This document shows, piece by piece, positions 27,803 through 36,856 of a stretch of DNA of 64,000 nt. Each line of letters opens with the position of its first letter. The first letter of the stretch is position 1. The DNA comes from Pelagadaptatus sp034112445 (GTDB lineage Bacteria > Pseudomonadota > Gammaproteobacteria > Pseudomonadales > Cellvibrionaceae), in NCBI GenBank assembly GCA_034112445.1, contig JAWUVI010000008.1, positions 40,297 to 104,296 of the forward strand, read 5' to 3'. The notes beneath the pieces are model-generated. The model made no database searches. It was not told the origin of the DNA and worked only from the letters and a program-made list of their open reading frames with translations. A program made the position numbers and the translations under genes.

Positions 27803-28804
27803 TCAGGGTTGTAGAATGTTTTTTTCGAACACTTTCAAACAGGCATCTACAACCATTGGATCATAAAGTATTCCACGTTGGGTTTTGATTTCATCCAGGG
27901 CACAATCAATCCCCAGTGCGGCCCTATAAGGGCGATGTGCGCTCATAGCTTCAACAACATCCGCGACGGCTACAATTTTTGCCTCTAGGCATATTTCTTC
28001 ACCTTTAAGCCCTTGTGGGTACCCTGTCCCATTTATACGTTCATGGTGCTGATAAGCAATCTCCGCAATAGGCCATGGGAACTTAATATCTTTCAAAATT
28101 TCATACCCTGCGTCTACGTGCGATTGTATTAATTGGTACTCTGCTTTTGACAGATCACCGGGTTTTGATAGGATTTCGGCTGGTGTTTGAATTTTTCCAA
28201 TATCATGAATGGTTGCCCCCATCCTGACACCTTCGATTAGCTTATCACTTAACCCCATTTCTTCAGCAATGGCGCAAGCAATATCAGCGACTTTGCGTTG
28301 GTGCCCTGCAGTGTATGGGTCCTTCGCCTCAACAGCCTTGGCTATAGCATTCACGGTGCCATGCAAACTATCCCTAAGGTTAATTTTGCTTTTGGTTAGC
28401 TCGGCTGCGCGTTTTTCCTTTTCGTCATTTTGAAAAGCGAGCTCGGTATTGCAAATGACTAGCTCGGCAGCACGTTTTTCCTTCTCTTCATTTTGAAAAG
28501 TGAGCTCGGTATTGGCAATGATTAGTTCGGCTGCCCGTTTTCCCTTTGCGTCATTTTGAAAAACGAGTTCGGTTTTGGCAATGACTAGCTCGGCAGCACG
28601 TTTTTCCCTCTCTTCATTTTGAAAAGCGAGCTCTATGTTGGCATAGGCAAGCTCAGCAGCCCGTTTTTCCTTCTCTTCATTTTGAAAAGCGAGCTCTGTG
28701 ATGGCAATGACTAGCTCGGCTGCCCGTTTTTCCCTCTCTTCATTTTGAAAAGAAAGTTCCTTTTTTACTACATCCAGTTTGGTATAATCAACCCATTCCT
28801 TCAT
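27803..28804 (-). CDS. HD-GYP domain protein with N-terminal 21-residue coiled-coil repeats
   Basis: The product is a cytoplasmic protein of about 333 residues, probably a cyclic-di-GMP phosphodiesterase. I start at ATG 28804, since the GTG at 28813 lacks a better ribosome site. Residues 16-141 are six 21-residue repeats of the type ELAFQNEEKEKRAAELVIANT, predicted to be coiled coil. The HD-GYP domain then follows: HQRKVADIACAIAEEMGL, the metal-binding HDIGK, and HHERINGTGYP. That last motif has Asn where HHExxDGxGYP usually has Asp. No sensor domain, membrane helix or receiver is present, so the repeats may be the input or oligomerisation module. Confidence 0.88.
   Translation of the reverse strand: MKEWVDYTKLDVVKKELSFQNEEREKRAAELVIAITELAFQNEEKEKRAAELAYANIELAFQNEEREKRAAELVIAKTELVFQNDAKGKRAAELIIANTELTFQNEEKEKRAAELVICNTELAFQNDEKEKRAAELTKSKINLRDSLHGTVNAIAKAVEAKDPYTAGHQRKVADIACAIAEEMGLSDKLIEGVRMGATIHDIGKIQTPAEILSKPGDLSKAEYQLIQSHVDAGYEILKDIKFPWPIAEIAYQHHERINGTGYPQGLKGEEICLEAKIVAVADVVEAMSAHRPYRAALGIDCALDEIKTQRGILYDPMVVDACLKVFEKNILQP
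28382..28759 (-). repeat. Six 63-bp in-frame tandem repeats inside the HD-GYP gene
   Basis: Six successive 63-base units encode 21 residues each, all with FQN[ED]E/A[KR]..KRAAEL at fixed spacing. Nucleotide identity between units is high (TTTTTCC and CATTTTGAAAA recur every 63 bases), so copy number could change by recombination without breaking the frame. Confidence 0.9.
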
Positions 28805-29172
28805 CGACCGCACTCTCTGTAGCTATAAAATATGATATTAAGCCTGTTTCACTCTTAAAATTGGCATACAGGCAAGCATTCGTAAAGTTTTATTTAGAAT
28901 AACTGTTTGGACAGAAGAAGGGGACGTACAGCGTGGCCTGACCACGACCAAACACGGTGATGGTTGAGCTAATTAAGATTGATATACGAACGTCTGTTAT
29001 GGATTATTGTGAATCAGTTCAGAAATATGTATGACCGGCTCTTATGGGTTATCTTGAGCCCTCTGAATATCGGCTCAAATGTGCCAGAAGCAGACCTTTA
29101 ATAGTTTTACACCTTCATTGTTTGATTGTTAGAGTTAATACTGAAATAGGATTTCCCAATACCCAATGCTGC
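28805..29172. other. Intergenic stretch with a dispersed-repeat copy
   Basis: There is no convincing gene. At 29031-29052 lies ATGACCGGCTCTTATGGGTT, a member in inverse orientation of the dispersed repeat family found at 38.5-40.9 kb. The promoter of the HD-GYP gene must lie near 28810-28860. Confidence 0.5.
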
Positions 29173-29679
29173 CTAAAAAGGAAGACCAAAAAACCATGAA
29201 ATCACCGAAAATGGACTGATGGGATTAACTACTTCATCTAGCAATGTTTCTGTAACTACCGATTCAAGAAGAGCTTCCTCAATACCACTGTCTATAATCA
29301 ATTCACTTTCGAAGTGACTGGCAACTTCGGTAGTCACAACGATTGGTATGTCTGGGTACTGTTCAAGTGTTGTATTAACATACGCGACACTCTCTGTTGC
29401 TTTTAACTGAAGCTCTTTAACCACCTCACCACCTTCAAATATAGCGATATCTACTGCTGGGTGGTTAGCGGCCTCGAATACTTCAGCGTGTATGCCTACT
29501 GCATCTAATTTTTCAACGTATTGCAGCTCAAAAAGTATCCCTTTTATATTGCTGATATGACCTACCATTGCCTCGGGGTTTATCTCGGCAAAATAGTTTT
29601 CTATATCAGCATTCGAAGCCTCGCCGAGCTCGTTATACCCTCGTCTAACAGCGTCAAAGACACTATCTGAATTAATCAT
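29173..29679 (-). CDS. Unknown protein, possible PD-(D/E)XK-like nuclease fold
   Basis: I do not recognise this 168-residue protein. It has a conserved-looking N-terminal half (GHISNIKGILFELQYVEKLD). The arrangement E51 in a helix, then PAVDIAIFE with D77, then KELQLKA with Q91 and K93 resembles the E...D...QxK core of divergent restriction-endonuclease folds. The C-terminal part is acidic and ends in a hydrophobic SPFSVISWFFGLPF. Its start overlaps the end of the ankyrin gene by 8 bases, so the two form a coupled pair. Nuclease activity is inference only. Confidence 0.55.
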   Translation of the reverse strand: MINSDSVFDAVRRGYNELGEASNADIENYFAEINPEAMVGHISNIKGILFELQYVEKLDAVGIHAEVFEAANHPAVDIAIFEGGEVVKELQLKATESVAYVNTTLEQYPDIPIVVTTEVASHFESELIIDSGIEEALLESVVTETLLDEVVNPISPFSVISWFFGLPF

Positions 29680-30883
29680 TTGGGAGCGCTAATAACTCAG
29701 CAATTTCTTTATGGGCGCAGTCTAGTGCTTTCTTATTCCTGTCCTTTGGACACAGTAATAAAGCCCATTGCTTTGCAGTGTAATATTCCCCTTTAGATGA
29801 TTTCGCTTTCAACTCAATATTAGCGCCTAAACTGACAAGCCTTTTCACTAAGTCCAGATACCCAGCATAGGCAGCATCTATAAGCGGTGTGAAACCATTA
29901 TCGTTTTGTCCGTTCACGTTGGCGCCTAATTCGACTAACTTCGCAACGGTGCTAATTTGATTGTACTTAACTGCCACATGTATTGCTGTAGTTCCGGTAC
30001 TAGAAGATAGGTGTATATCTGCTCCATGGTCGAGGAAATTAGAAATGAATTGATCCTGTCCATTACGAGCTAAAATTGCAATCAATGGTAATCCATCCGC
30101 ATCAAATACATTCACGTCAACTCCCCGCTCAAGCAAGAACGATACAAAAGGCCAATCTCCTTTCTGTACCGCTTTGCATACTAAGCTCACGTTTTTTTCA
30201 TCAGCAATATTAATGCTGGTTTCATGCTCATATACTAAATTTTTAACGACATCAAGGTAGCCATTATCGAATGCAGAGAGCAGAGCAGCCTCGGCATACT
30301 TAGATCCAAAAACGGCTCCTTTTTCTTGAAGAAGGGCAACGATTTCAGTGCGGCGTTTGAAGAATGCACCGGTTAGTGCATTCCATCCATCGCTGTTACA
30401 TATATTTATGTTTGCACTATGATTCAATAAAAACTTAACTGCTTTGGTGCGACCTTTGATGCTAGCCCAAATTAAAGGCGTCCAGCCACTGTCATTTCTT
30501 ATATCTACTTCAGCACCGTGCTTTATCATCACTTCAGCAACATTAAAAAATTCATTTTCGAGGCAAGTCAATAAAGCAGAGGATCTTCCCTCAAGGCAAT
30601 AGTTAGGATTCGCCCCTTTTTTCAATAAGTGCACTGCAACATTTGCATAGCCAAGTGCTAAAGAGGTTTGTAAATAGTTATGACCTGGGAGATTGGGGTC
30701 AAATGTTTCAAGTTGAATGACTTCACAAGCTAAGTTTGACAACCCCTTTTTAAGCAAATACTCCAAGACAGAAAGCCCTTCATCATTAGTTCCGTTGATG
30801 AATTCTTGGTTTTCATTTAGAAAATCAGACGTAGAACTAGGGTTAATCTTTTCAAGCTGATCAATCAATTCTTCAGCATTCAT
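29672..30883 (-). CDS. Ankyrin-repeat protein
   Basis: The 403-residue cytoplasmic protein is made almost wholly of about ten ankyrin repeats, for example SGWTPLIWASIKGRTKAVKF, GTTAIHVAVKYNQISTVAKL and NGFTPLIDAAYAGYLDLVKR. It has no signal peptide or other domain. Ankyrin repeats mediate protein binding. In polymorphic-toxin loci ankyrin proteins sometimes act as immunity or accessory factors, and here the gene is translationally coupled to the unknown nuclease-like gene downstream. Start is ATG 30883. Confidence 0.85.
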   Translation of the reverse strand: MNAEELIDQLEKINPSSTSDFLNENQEFINGTNDEGLSVLEYLLKKGLSNLACEVIQLETFDPNLPGHNYLQTSLALGYANVAVHLLKKGANPNYCLEGRSSALLTCLENEFFNVAEVMIKHGAEVDIRNDSGWTPLIWASIKGRTKAVKFLLNHSANINICNSDGWNALTGAFFKRRTEIVALLQEKGAVFGSKYAEAALLSAFDNGYLDVVKNLVYEHETSINIADEKNVSLVCKAVQKGDWPFVSFLLERGVDVNVFDADGLPLIAILARNGQDQFISNFLDHGADIHLSSSTGTTAIHVAVKYNQISTVAKLVELGANVNGQNDNGFTPLIDAAYAGYLDLVKRLVSLGANIELKAKSSKGEYYTAKQWALLLCPKDRNKKALDCAHKEIAELLALPND

Positions 30884-31221
30884 AATAATTTAGCTTCCTT
30901 TCCAGATCAGATAAATGTTGGTCGTAAGTTGAGAATAGTGAAAATTCAGGGGTATGTCTTCTTCTGACACTTTTAGTGGTTCTGCAAAGAACTATATCAG
31001 GGCCGATTATGTGCAAATAGGCAGTATTATAAATGAATATTTGATCACACTAATTGTGACTTGTGAGCGGCTCTTATGGGTTATGAGCAGCCATCCCATA
31101 TAACCCCAAAATACTAATCCTTCACACCTCTTTCTACAACATCTGCCAAATCTATCAATGCGGGAAACTCGGTATCTTATATGAATAAGAATCCACCCAA
31201 TCAAACCACCGAGGTAACATC
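30884..31221. other. Intergenic stretch with a dispersed-repeat copy
   Basis: No gene is visible. GTGAGCGGCTCTTATGGGTT at 31063-31082 is a copy, in inverse orientation, of the repeat seen at 29031 and in the 38.5-40.9 kb region. It separates the ankyrin pair from the integrative element and could be near the element's left end. Confidence 0.5.
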
Positions 31222-31722
31222 ATGCGAATCATCAAACGACAATACGACTGTCCCACAATCAGCCCTTCATCCAAAGCCACTCTGGCCTACGACATCAACC
31301 ACGATAAAGAATCAAACAGCCTCTCTATAAGAATCATCGCCAATTCCGGCGGAGGTTTCTTCAGTAACGAATGGATTGCCATTAATGATATTCTTGCTTG
31401 CATAGAGAAAGCTCCCGCTGACTTCCCCTTCAAAGCGCTAATCTTTCGCCACCTATACAAATCCAAAGGCTCTAACAATCATGGCTTTTTAGCGGCAGTT
31501 CTAAGAAACGAAGGCTTGCTTGTATCTGTACCAAAAGCGGCTTATTCACATGCCGTTGGTGACCACGATGCGTTTAACAAAGCTGTGCAAAAGTTAGTCA
31601 AAGGTAAAACCAACCTGGAAGACATTGTTGCCATAAGAGAAGCCGAGATTGAAGCCAAGCGTGAAGCCTTGGCGAAGAAGATGAAAGCCGCCGCCAAATC
31701 CCCCGAAAAACTGAAAAACTGA
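31222..31722 (+). CDS. Hypothetical protein, first gene of the integrative element
   Basis: This 166-residue soluble protein has no family I recognise. The body (SIRIIANSGGGFFSNEWIAI, FPFKALIFRHLYKSKGSNNH) looks globular. The last 35 residues are a charged helix rich in Ala, Lys and Glu (IREAEIEAKREALAKKMKAA). Start is ATG 31222, preceded by GAGGTAA. It lies 430 bases upstream of the serine recombinase and points the same way, so it may belong to that mobile element. Confidence 0.6.
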   Translation: MRIIKRQYDCPTISPSSKATLAYDINHDKESNSLSIRIIANSGGGFFSNEWIAINDILACIEKAPADFPFKALIFRHLYKSKGSNNHGFLAAVLRNEGLLVSVPKAAYSHAVGDHDAFNKAVQKLVKGKTNLEDIVAIREAEIEAKREALAKKMKAAAKSPEKLKN

Positions 31723-32153
31723 AAACCTGCCCTCTCTGTCACACTCTCGCCCAACTCGCTCCCCCTATGGGATAGCCATGCCCCGCCCAAAAAACTCCGA
31801 GACGCGTCCACTCTGGATCACTCCATGAGATTTTTTCATCTGCGCCCCCAACCCCCTCGAACCACTTCTGAATTTCAGGTTTTCAGCTTCGCGGCCTTCA
31901 CTGCCCATCTCGTCATGTAGCCGCTGGGGTGGAAGGGGTCACATATCACAAAACGTCCCTTTAGCGAAATGCAACTTTTCGCGCTTACCCACATAGCCAT
32001 TTAGCGACCTTTTCACTCGACGTACTTGACGACCTGACGTCTTCATAAATTTGCATTTGGCCAATCACGTCGAGTCGTCGGTTACGTCGATGAAAACCGC
32101 AGCTTGTGCCCCCCCTGAAACCCAATCTCATCCCATAACCCAAGGAGTCATTA
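31723..32153. other. Non-coding stretch upstream of the serine recombinase
   Basis: There is no gene. The part at 32025-32094 is dense in CGACG/CGTCG words (CACTCGACGTACTTGACGAC, CGTCGAGTCGTCGG, TTACGTCGATG). The word CGTCGAGTCGTCGG (32068-32081) recurs exactly as its reverse complement at 37149-37162. This could be a recombination site, operator or origin-like region of the element. Confidence 0.5.
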
Positions 32154-32834
32154 ATGCTCAATAAACTAAAGAAACGATATGTGGCTTATTACCGTGTATC
32201 AACACAGAAACAAGGACAGTCTGGTCTTGGCCTTGAAGCACAACAACAAGCCGTACAAGAGTTCCTTCAGCAGTTTGGAGGCGATCTTGTATCAGAGTTT
32301 GTTGAAGTTGAATCAGGTAAACGCTCAGACAGACCTGAATTCATAAAAGCCGCTGATTATGCTGAGCTAGCTAATGCAACTTTGCTGGTGGCCAAACTTG
32401 ATCGTCTATCGCGTGATCTTCACTTTATTACATCACTTCAAAAACGCGGCATTAAGTTCAAACTCGCCGACCTTCCAGAGATTGATCAACTGACTATTCA
32501 CATACTGGCCGCAATGGCTGAACACGAAGCAAGGATGATCTCGCTTAGAACCAAGCAAGCTCTAAAGATTGCCAAAGAAAGAGGCACTATTTTAGGCAAC
32601 CCACTGCTGGATCTACAACGTAATACCAATGTAACAAACGCCAACGCTGTAAGAGCTTCAGATCAGAAAAGCTGGCGGCAAAAGATCTTAAAAGTCATTC
32701 ATCACTTAGAAGCTTCTGAAGGTTTATCCACATGTAAATCTATCGCCGCCGCGCTCAATGAACGTGGGCTTACAACTTATAGAGGGCTCCCCTTTTCGAT
32801 AGCCCTCGTGAGCAGACTACGCCTACAAGCTTAA
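32154..32834 (+). CDS. Serine recombinase (resolvase/invertase family)
   Basis: This 226-residue site-specific recombinase has the catalytic-serine block VAYYRVSTQKQGQSGLGLEA near residues 10-29 and the arginine motif LVAKLDRLSRD near 81. The E helix is AAMAEHEARMISLRTKQAL. A short C-terminal DNA-binding helix-turn-helix follows (SIAAALNERGLTTYRGLPFS). Start is ATG 32154 after AAGGAG. Its small size fits a resolvase or invertase rather than a large serine integrase. It shares the strand with all genes up to the tyrosine integrase. Confidence 0.93.
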   Translation: MLNKLKKRYVAYYRVSTQKQGQSGLGLEAQQQAVQEFLQQFGGDLVSEFVEVESGKRSDRPEFIKAADYAELANATLLVAKLDRLSRDLHFITSLQKRGIKFKLADLPEIDQLTIHILAAMAEHEARMISLRTKQALKIAKERGTILGNPLLDLQRNTNVTNANAVRASDQKSWRQKILKVIHHLEASEGLSTCKSIAAALNERGLTTYRGLPFSIALVSRLRLQA

Positions 32835-32876
32835 ATGACCGCCCTTACTTAAACCATAACCCAACAAGGTAAACAC

Positions 32877-33044
32877 ATGACATCACTAATTCTGTTTGTA
32901 CTTTTCTGTTTCATAAAACCTAACTGGGGCGTTTTTATTATCGTTCTGTATTTGATGATTTCAATCTTCCCTTACGTAGCAGTTTTGATTTTCTTGCTGT
33001 TACTAATTGGGGCTTATCGATTCTTTTCTGACAACCATAAATGA
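32877..33044 (+). CDS. Small membrane protein
   Basis: A 55-residue frame begins MTSLILFVLFCFIKPNWGVF and has two hydrophobic helices separated by a short KPN turn. It ends in a basic tail (YRFFSDNHK). AAGG precedes the start, and the next gene begins 10 bases after its stop. No function is known; it may be a small membrane factor of the mobile element. Confidence 0.6.
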   Translation: MTSLILFVLFCFIKPNWGVFIIVLYLMISIFPYVAVLIFLLLLIGAYRFFSDNHK

Positions 33045-33054
33045 GGAACCACCC

Positions 33055-33225
33055 ATGAACTACGAACCCTATATTCAAGACGCTTTTATGTTATTTGAAG
33101 ACAATGACCTGCAAGAGAATGAGTTTGTTAGCACCGTAAGTGAGCACGCCAAATTAATGGCTGGCTTGCACCTGGTTGATAACGATGTACATCACTCTGC
33201 TGAACCCTACACCGCCCACCGATAA
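33055..33225 (+). CDS. Hypothetical small protein
   Basis: The protein has 56 residues, starting at ATG 33055 (MNYEPYIQDAFMLFEDNDLQ) after a GAGGAA site. An upstream start at 33007 would overlap the membrane-protein gene. It is acidic and probably helical, with no recognisable family. It sits in a string of small same-strand genes inside the integrative element. Confidence 0.55.
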   Translation: MNYEPYIQDAFMLFEDNDLQENEFVSTVSEHAKLMAGLHLVDNDVHHSAEPYTAHR

Positions 33226-33284
33226 ACATCCTTCTTACAACTACCCCTTCCCCTTTAACTTATAAAATCAAACGGAGTACACCT

Positions 33285-33503
33285 ATGACTATCAGTGAAA
33301 TAACTGAGGTACGCGCTCGCCTGGAGAAAGCTGTTCAACGGCTTCACAAGGCAGCAAACCCGCAAGAGAAATATGATCAATTCGAGATGGTAGCAATACA
33401 GATATTGGACAGTGAATTCATAAACTACCCCGATGGATTACTTCAAGAATATTTAACGTGCTACTTACGATTGAAGAGATTTGAATTAGGAGTTAATGAT
33501 TGA
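33285..33503 (+). CDS. Hypothetical small helical protein
   Basis: This 72-residue protein is preceded by CGGAG. It is mostly helical (ITEVRARLEKAVQRLHKAAN, LLQEYLTCYLRLKRFELG) with no motif I recognise. It is part of the integrative-element gene string; the 180 bases downstream carry no gene. Confidence 0.55.
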   Translation: MTISEITEVRARLEKAVQRLHKAANPQEKYDQFEMVAIQILDSEFINYPDGLLQEYLTCYLRLKRFELGVND

Positions 33504-33681
33504 CGTTCCTGTAAGTAAAACTGGTTGCCTCACTACTGGGGCTCCAGTTCTATGAACCCATTTTACCTACAGCCAAATCATCAGCACTTAATATTGAAGA
33601 GGTCTTCTTGCGGTAATTTGATGATGCACTTAAATCTCGTTAGCATGCAACTGAGCTCACACACGTTAGGTGAATATTAAT

Positions 33682-34653
33682 ATGGAAAAGAAAGAACAAG
33701 CAGATATCATATGGTTTTCAGATATTCATTGGCATAGTTATGTCGATTTGAGCAGCACCGTCTCTGAGCTGTCGTTATGGCAAAGCGTTATCTATGTAAT
33801 GAAAAAAAACAAGATTTCTAAAACTGAAACAGAAAAATTAGAACGAAGATTGATAGACATTGAAGACACCCTTCAAGCTGAATATATAGAAGAAGCTATC
33901 AAAACTAATAAGAAACTCTATTACGCCACACCTAAAAAGAGGTCTGGTGATGACATCAAACCAAAATCAAATAGAATAATTCCACCGAGTGAGCGTGTAA
34001 CAGGGATAATTTCCATTAACGATATCAAGCAACTTGATGTACTCGAAGACGATGATTATCAGTACCTAAAACACATGCTCATTAATCAATGTGATGTGAA
34101 GTATTGGTTACCCATATTAGAGGAGCATCGACAACAAGCATTACTAGGGTTACCAATCGCAGGAACAATATATTCATATCTTTCTTCGGAGGCTCAAAAA
34201 AGTAAATTTAAACACAATAAAAAGAAGAATAAATCTATCCCTCCCACGAAAGCCTTCAAGTATAAAGTGCCTAACAGTCAAAACGTTAGCGGTGTAGAGC
34301 CTACTCTCATAATAAATTGGAATGATTCTCTTAGCTGGATAAAGGACAATCCTCCTCACATTAAAAAGAATAGCTTGAATGAATGGCCAATGCTTAGAGC
34401 ATTCAAATTCCTTGACGACCCAGTCAATTTCGAAAAAGAATTCGAACAAAAACTAACGAAAAGTATTAAGGGTACGATTCGCTCTATGTTGTTATATATC
34501 AAAGAGGCTGAACCCAAACATAAGAAGGATGAAAAAATCGATATTTATCAAATATCAAAGAGTCTCTCCAACATAGCAAACAAGCTTAATCTATGGGCAC
34601 CTGAAGCAAGTACAATTAAAAACCATCTAAAAAAATATTCTGACGGACTCTAA
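33682..34653 (+). CDS. Hypothetical protein of the integrative element
   Basis: The product is a lysine-rich protein of about 323 residues with no family I recognise. I start at ATG 33682 (MEKKEQADIIWFSDIHWHSY), nine bases after AGGTG; a GTG at 33670 is possible. It contains a helical pair (MKKNKISKTETEKLERRLID), a basic linker (KFKHNKKKNKSIPPTKAFKY) and a C-terminal helical block. No nuclease or ATPase motif was found. It is more AT-rich than its neighbours, consistent with horizontal origin. Confidence 0.6.
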   Translation: MEKKEQADIIWFSDIHWHSYVDLSSTVSELSLWQSVIYVMKKNKISKTETEKLERRLIDIEDTLQAEYIEEAIKTNKKLYYATPKKRSGDDIKPKSNRIIPPSERVTGIISINDIKQLDVLEDDDYQYLKHMLINQCDVKYWLPILEEHRQQALLGLPIAGTIYSYLSSEAQKSKFKHNKKKNKSIPPTKAFKYKVPNSQNVSGVEPTLIINWNDSLSWIKDNPPHIKKNSLNEWPMLRAFKFLDDPVNFEKEFEQKLTKSIKGTIRSMLLYIKEAEPKHKKDEKIDIYQISKSLSNIANKLNLWAPEASTIKNHLKKYSDGL

Positions 34654-34853
34654 TTTGCACAATATAAGTTTTTTTAAAAACATTCACACATAATCCCCAC
34701 CAAAATAACCTTTTAAATTCAATAGGTTAAGATGTTACCACCCCATAAAGACACACTTTAACTCACACGAATCCCCACTAAATTCTCTCTACATTTCAAT
34801 CAGTCGACGGTTAAGCCGACGGCATAATTTAAATTTATTAGTAGAGGTTTTAC

Positions 34854-35090
34854 ATGAAAATAGTTATCAAACACGGCAGCAGTCGTAGATCCAAGCTCAC
34901 ATCTCATCAAGGTCAACACATTGACTTAGATGAGTGTCAACAGGGTGACATTGAATGCCCAACATTTAAATTGTCACTTTACGATGACTACGTCAATAGA
35001 CACCTGATAAACGGTGGAATATGGCACGCTATAGAACTAACGCCTCTTGAAGTTGAAGTAATCAAAACCCTGAGAGGTGGCCAACTATGA
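34854..35090 (+). CDS. Hypothetical protein coupled to the replication-type ATPase
   Basis: This 78-residue protein starts at ATG 34854 behind AGAGG. Its stop overlaps the start of the ATPase gene by four bases (ATGA at 35087-35090), so translation is coupled. The sequence (HGSSRRSKLTSHQGQHIDLD, GGIWHAIELTPLEVEVIKTL) matches nothing I know. An imperfect inverted repeat, GTCGACGGTTAAGCCGACGGC at about 34803, precedes it and may be its control region. Confidence 0.65.
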   Translation: MKIVIKHGSSRRSKLTSHQGQHIDLDECQQGDIECPTFKLSLYDDYVNRHLINGGIWHAIELTPLEVEVIKTLRGGQL

Positions 35091-36793
35091 GCTGCCAGGA
35101 GATTCATGGTAAGTCTTTATGGGAGGAGATTGTTGAAAATGGCGCAGACCATAAAGCTAACTCCGAACTTAGCAAAACTTCTAATGATGAGTTGCTTCAT
35201 ACTGATATAGAGGTGCGGAGTACAGAGTTAACTGATGAATATGTTGCTGTTCACGAAAAGTTATCTCCACCCGTACTCGACGAAATCGACGACCCGACGC
35301 CTGTCGAGCCATCGACTTCAGATGAAGGCGTCAGTTCGTCAATTACGACTAAAAGAAGGACTCCATCATCAGCTAAGTTCCCTTTGAATATTACAGAGGA
35401 GTATCAATTAGCTCTTGATCGTCACGGAAAGCCACACCTTATCCTTGTCTCAAAAAATGGCGGCAAACGCGCGTTGGCCATTGGAGGCAGAGAATCTAAT
35501 AACCTAATCCGAAAACACGCAATTGAAGCCGGGTCTAGGTGCAAGAAAGCTGACATAACTGAGGTTAACGACTTTCTGGTCTCTCTAGCGGAAGAGGTGA
35601 ATTTTGAGGTGCCTATCTGGTACAGAATTGCAGCCCTTGAAGATGGGGTTGAGATAGCCATTGGCGACAAAAAAGATACTCGCGCCCGTATTAGAGCTTC
35701 AAGCGTGGAAGTACTTGAAGGTTGCTCAGAAACCATAATGCGCTCTTCTCCGATTATGTCAGCCTTACCAGATATCGTAGACGTCGGTGATTTATATTGT
35801 TTGAGAAAATACTTAAACATATCTGATGAGGACTTAATTTTATTGATCGCTTGGATTACTTACACATTGGCTCATCCTAAGCAGCCGTCGACAAATTACG
35901 TTTTTCTTAATATCAACGGTGATCAGGGAAGTGGGAAATCTACTCTTTGCAAGCTGCTGATGAGGTTAATAGATCCAAACGTTGTAGGTATTCAATCATG
36001 TCCCAGCAAGGTTAATGATCTAGCCATAGCATCTCAAATGTCGCACCTGCTAGCTTTCGATAATATGCGTTCTTTTAGTGCAACGTTCTCGGATGCACTT
36101 TGCATGTGCGCAACGGGGGCTGCAATGAGCATGAGGGCTCTTTATACAAATTCTGATATGAATGTACATCAGATTCATGGAGCACTCATCTTTAATGGCA
36201 TCCATCAGTTCATCTCTCAGCCGGATCTTGCTCAACGGTGCTTAACAATACGTACCCAGACGATCGCTGAAAACGAACGTCAGCAAGAGTCAGTAATGAT
36301 GTCTGAATTAGAAAAGGATCTACCTCAAATATTTAGGGGTTTACTCGATCTGATTTCTAATATTTTCAAGTACCTTCCAACCGCTAAGGTTAAACACCCA
36401 GAAAGGATGCTTGATCTATGTTACTGGCTTGCTGCGATGGAAATGGCTGAGGGTGTTCAAGCAGGTTCTTATCAAAAATTGTACAGCGACAGTCTAAAGC
36501 AGACACAGCTGGATAGCCTGATGGAGCACACTCTCGCTGCCGCCTTGTTAGAGTTTGTTTCGAAGATGCACAAAGCAGAATGGAAAGGCACTCCTGCCAA
36601 ACTGTTGGCTGAGCTAAGCGTGATGGAATCATCAGGATCGCAATACTCTCGTGACTTCCCTCAGAACCCTATCTCGTTGTCAAAACGATTGAATGGACTC
36701 AAGGCCAGCTTTGAAACGCTGGGTATTGAAGTTCACCTGAGCCGCGGAAAGTTGCGCACTATTACGATCATTAATGTAAGCGCGTACAAGTAA
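35087..36793 (+). CDS. Phage/plasmid-type replication ATPase or helicase-like protein
   Basis: The 568-residue protein has an acidic, unstructured first 100 residues. A domain around 100-235 follows, then a P-loop ATPase with Walker A NGDQGSGKST near residue 280 and a plausible Walker B SHLLAFDNMR near 322. Later blocks (GAAMSMRALYTNSD, GALIFNGIHQFISQPDLAQR) resemble superfamily 3-like helicases fused to primases in integrative elements. I see no primase active site here. It probably supports replication or excision of the element, alone or with host primase. It is coupled to the 78-residue gene upstream. Confidence 0.7.
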   Translation: MSCQEIHGKSLWEEIVENGADHKANSELSKTSNDELLHTDIEVRSTELTDEYVAVHEKLSPPVLDEIDDPTPVEPSTSDEGVSSSITTKRRTPSSAKFPLNITEEYQLALDRHGKPHLILVSKNGGKRALAIGGRESNNLIRKHAIEAGSRCKKADITEVNDFLVSLAEEVNFEVPIWYRIAALEDGVEIAIGDKKDTRARIRASSVEVLEGCSETIMRSSPIMSALPDIVDVGDLYCLRKYLNISDEDLILLIAWITYTLAHPKQPSTNYVFLNINGDQGSGKSTLCKLLMRLIDPNVVGIQSCPSKVNDLAIASQMSHLLAFDNMRSFSATFSDALCMCATGAAMSMRALYTNSDMNVHQIHGALIFNGIHQFISQPDLAQRCLTIRTQTIAENERQQESVMMSELEKDLPQIFRGLLDLISNIFKYLPTAKVKHPERMLDLCYWLAAMEMAEGVQAGSYQKLYSDSLKQTQLDSLMEHTLAAALLEFVSKMHKAEWKGTPAKLLAELSVMESSGSQYSRDFPQNPISLSKRLNGLKASFETLGIEVHLSRGKLRTITIINVSAYK

Positions 36794-36856
36794 TTTACGC
36801 CTAACTTTTTCGGGGCTAGGTCCGCCTGCCTCGATGTTTTTTTTTTGGAGAAATAT

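Noticed and set aside
28382..28759. 63-bp repeat array as a CRISPR
   Set aside because: The units have no unique spacers and are in frame within a coding gene.
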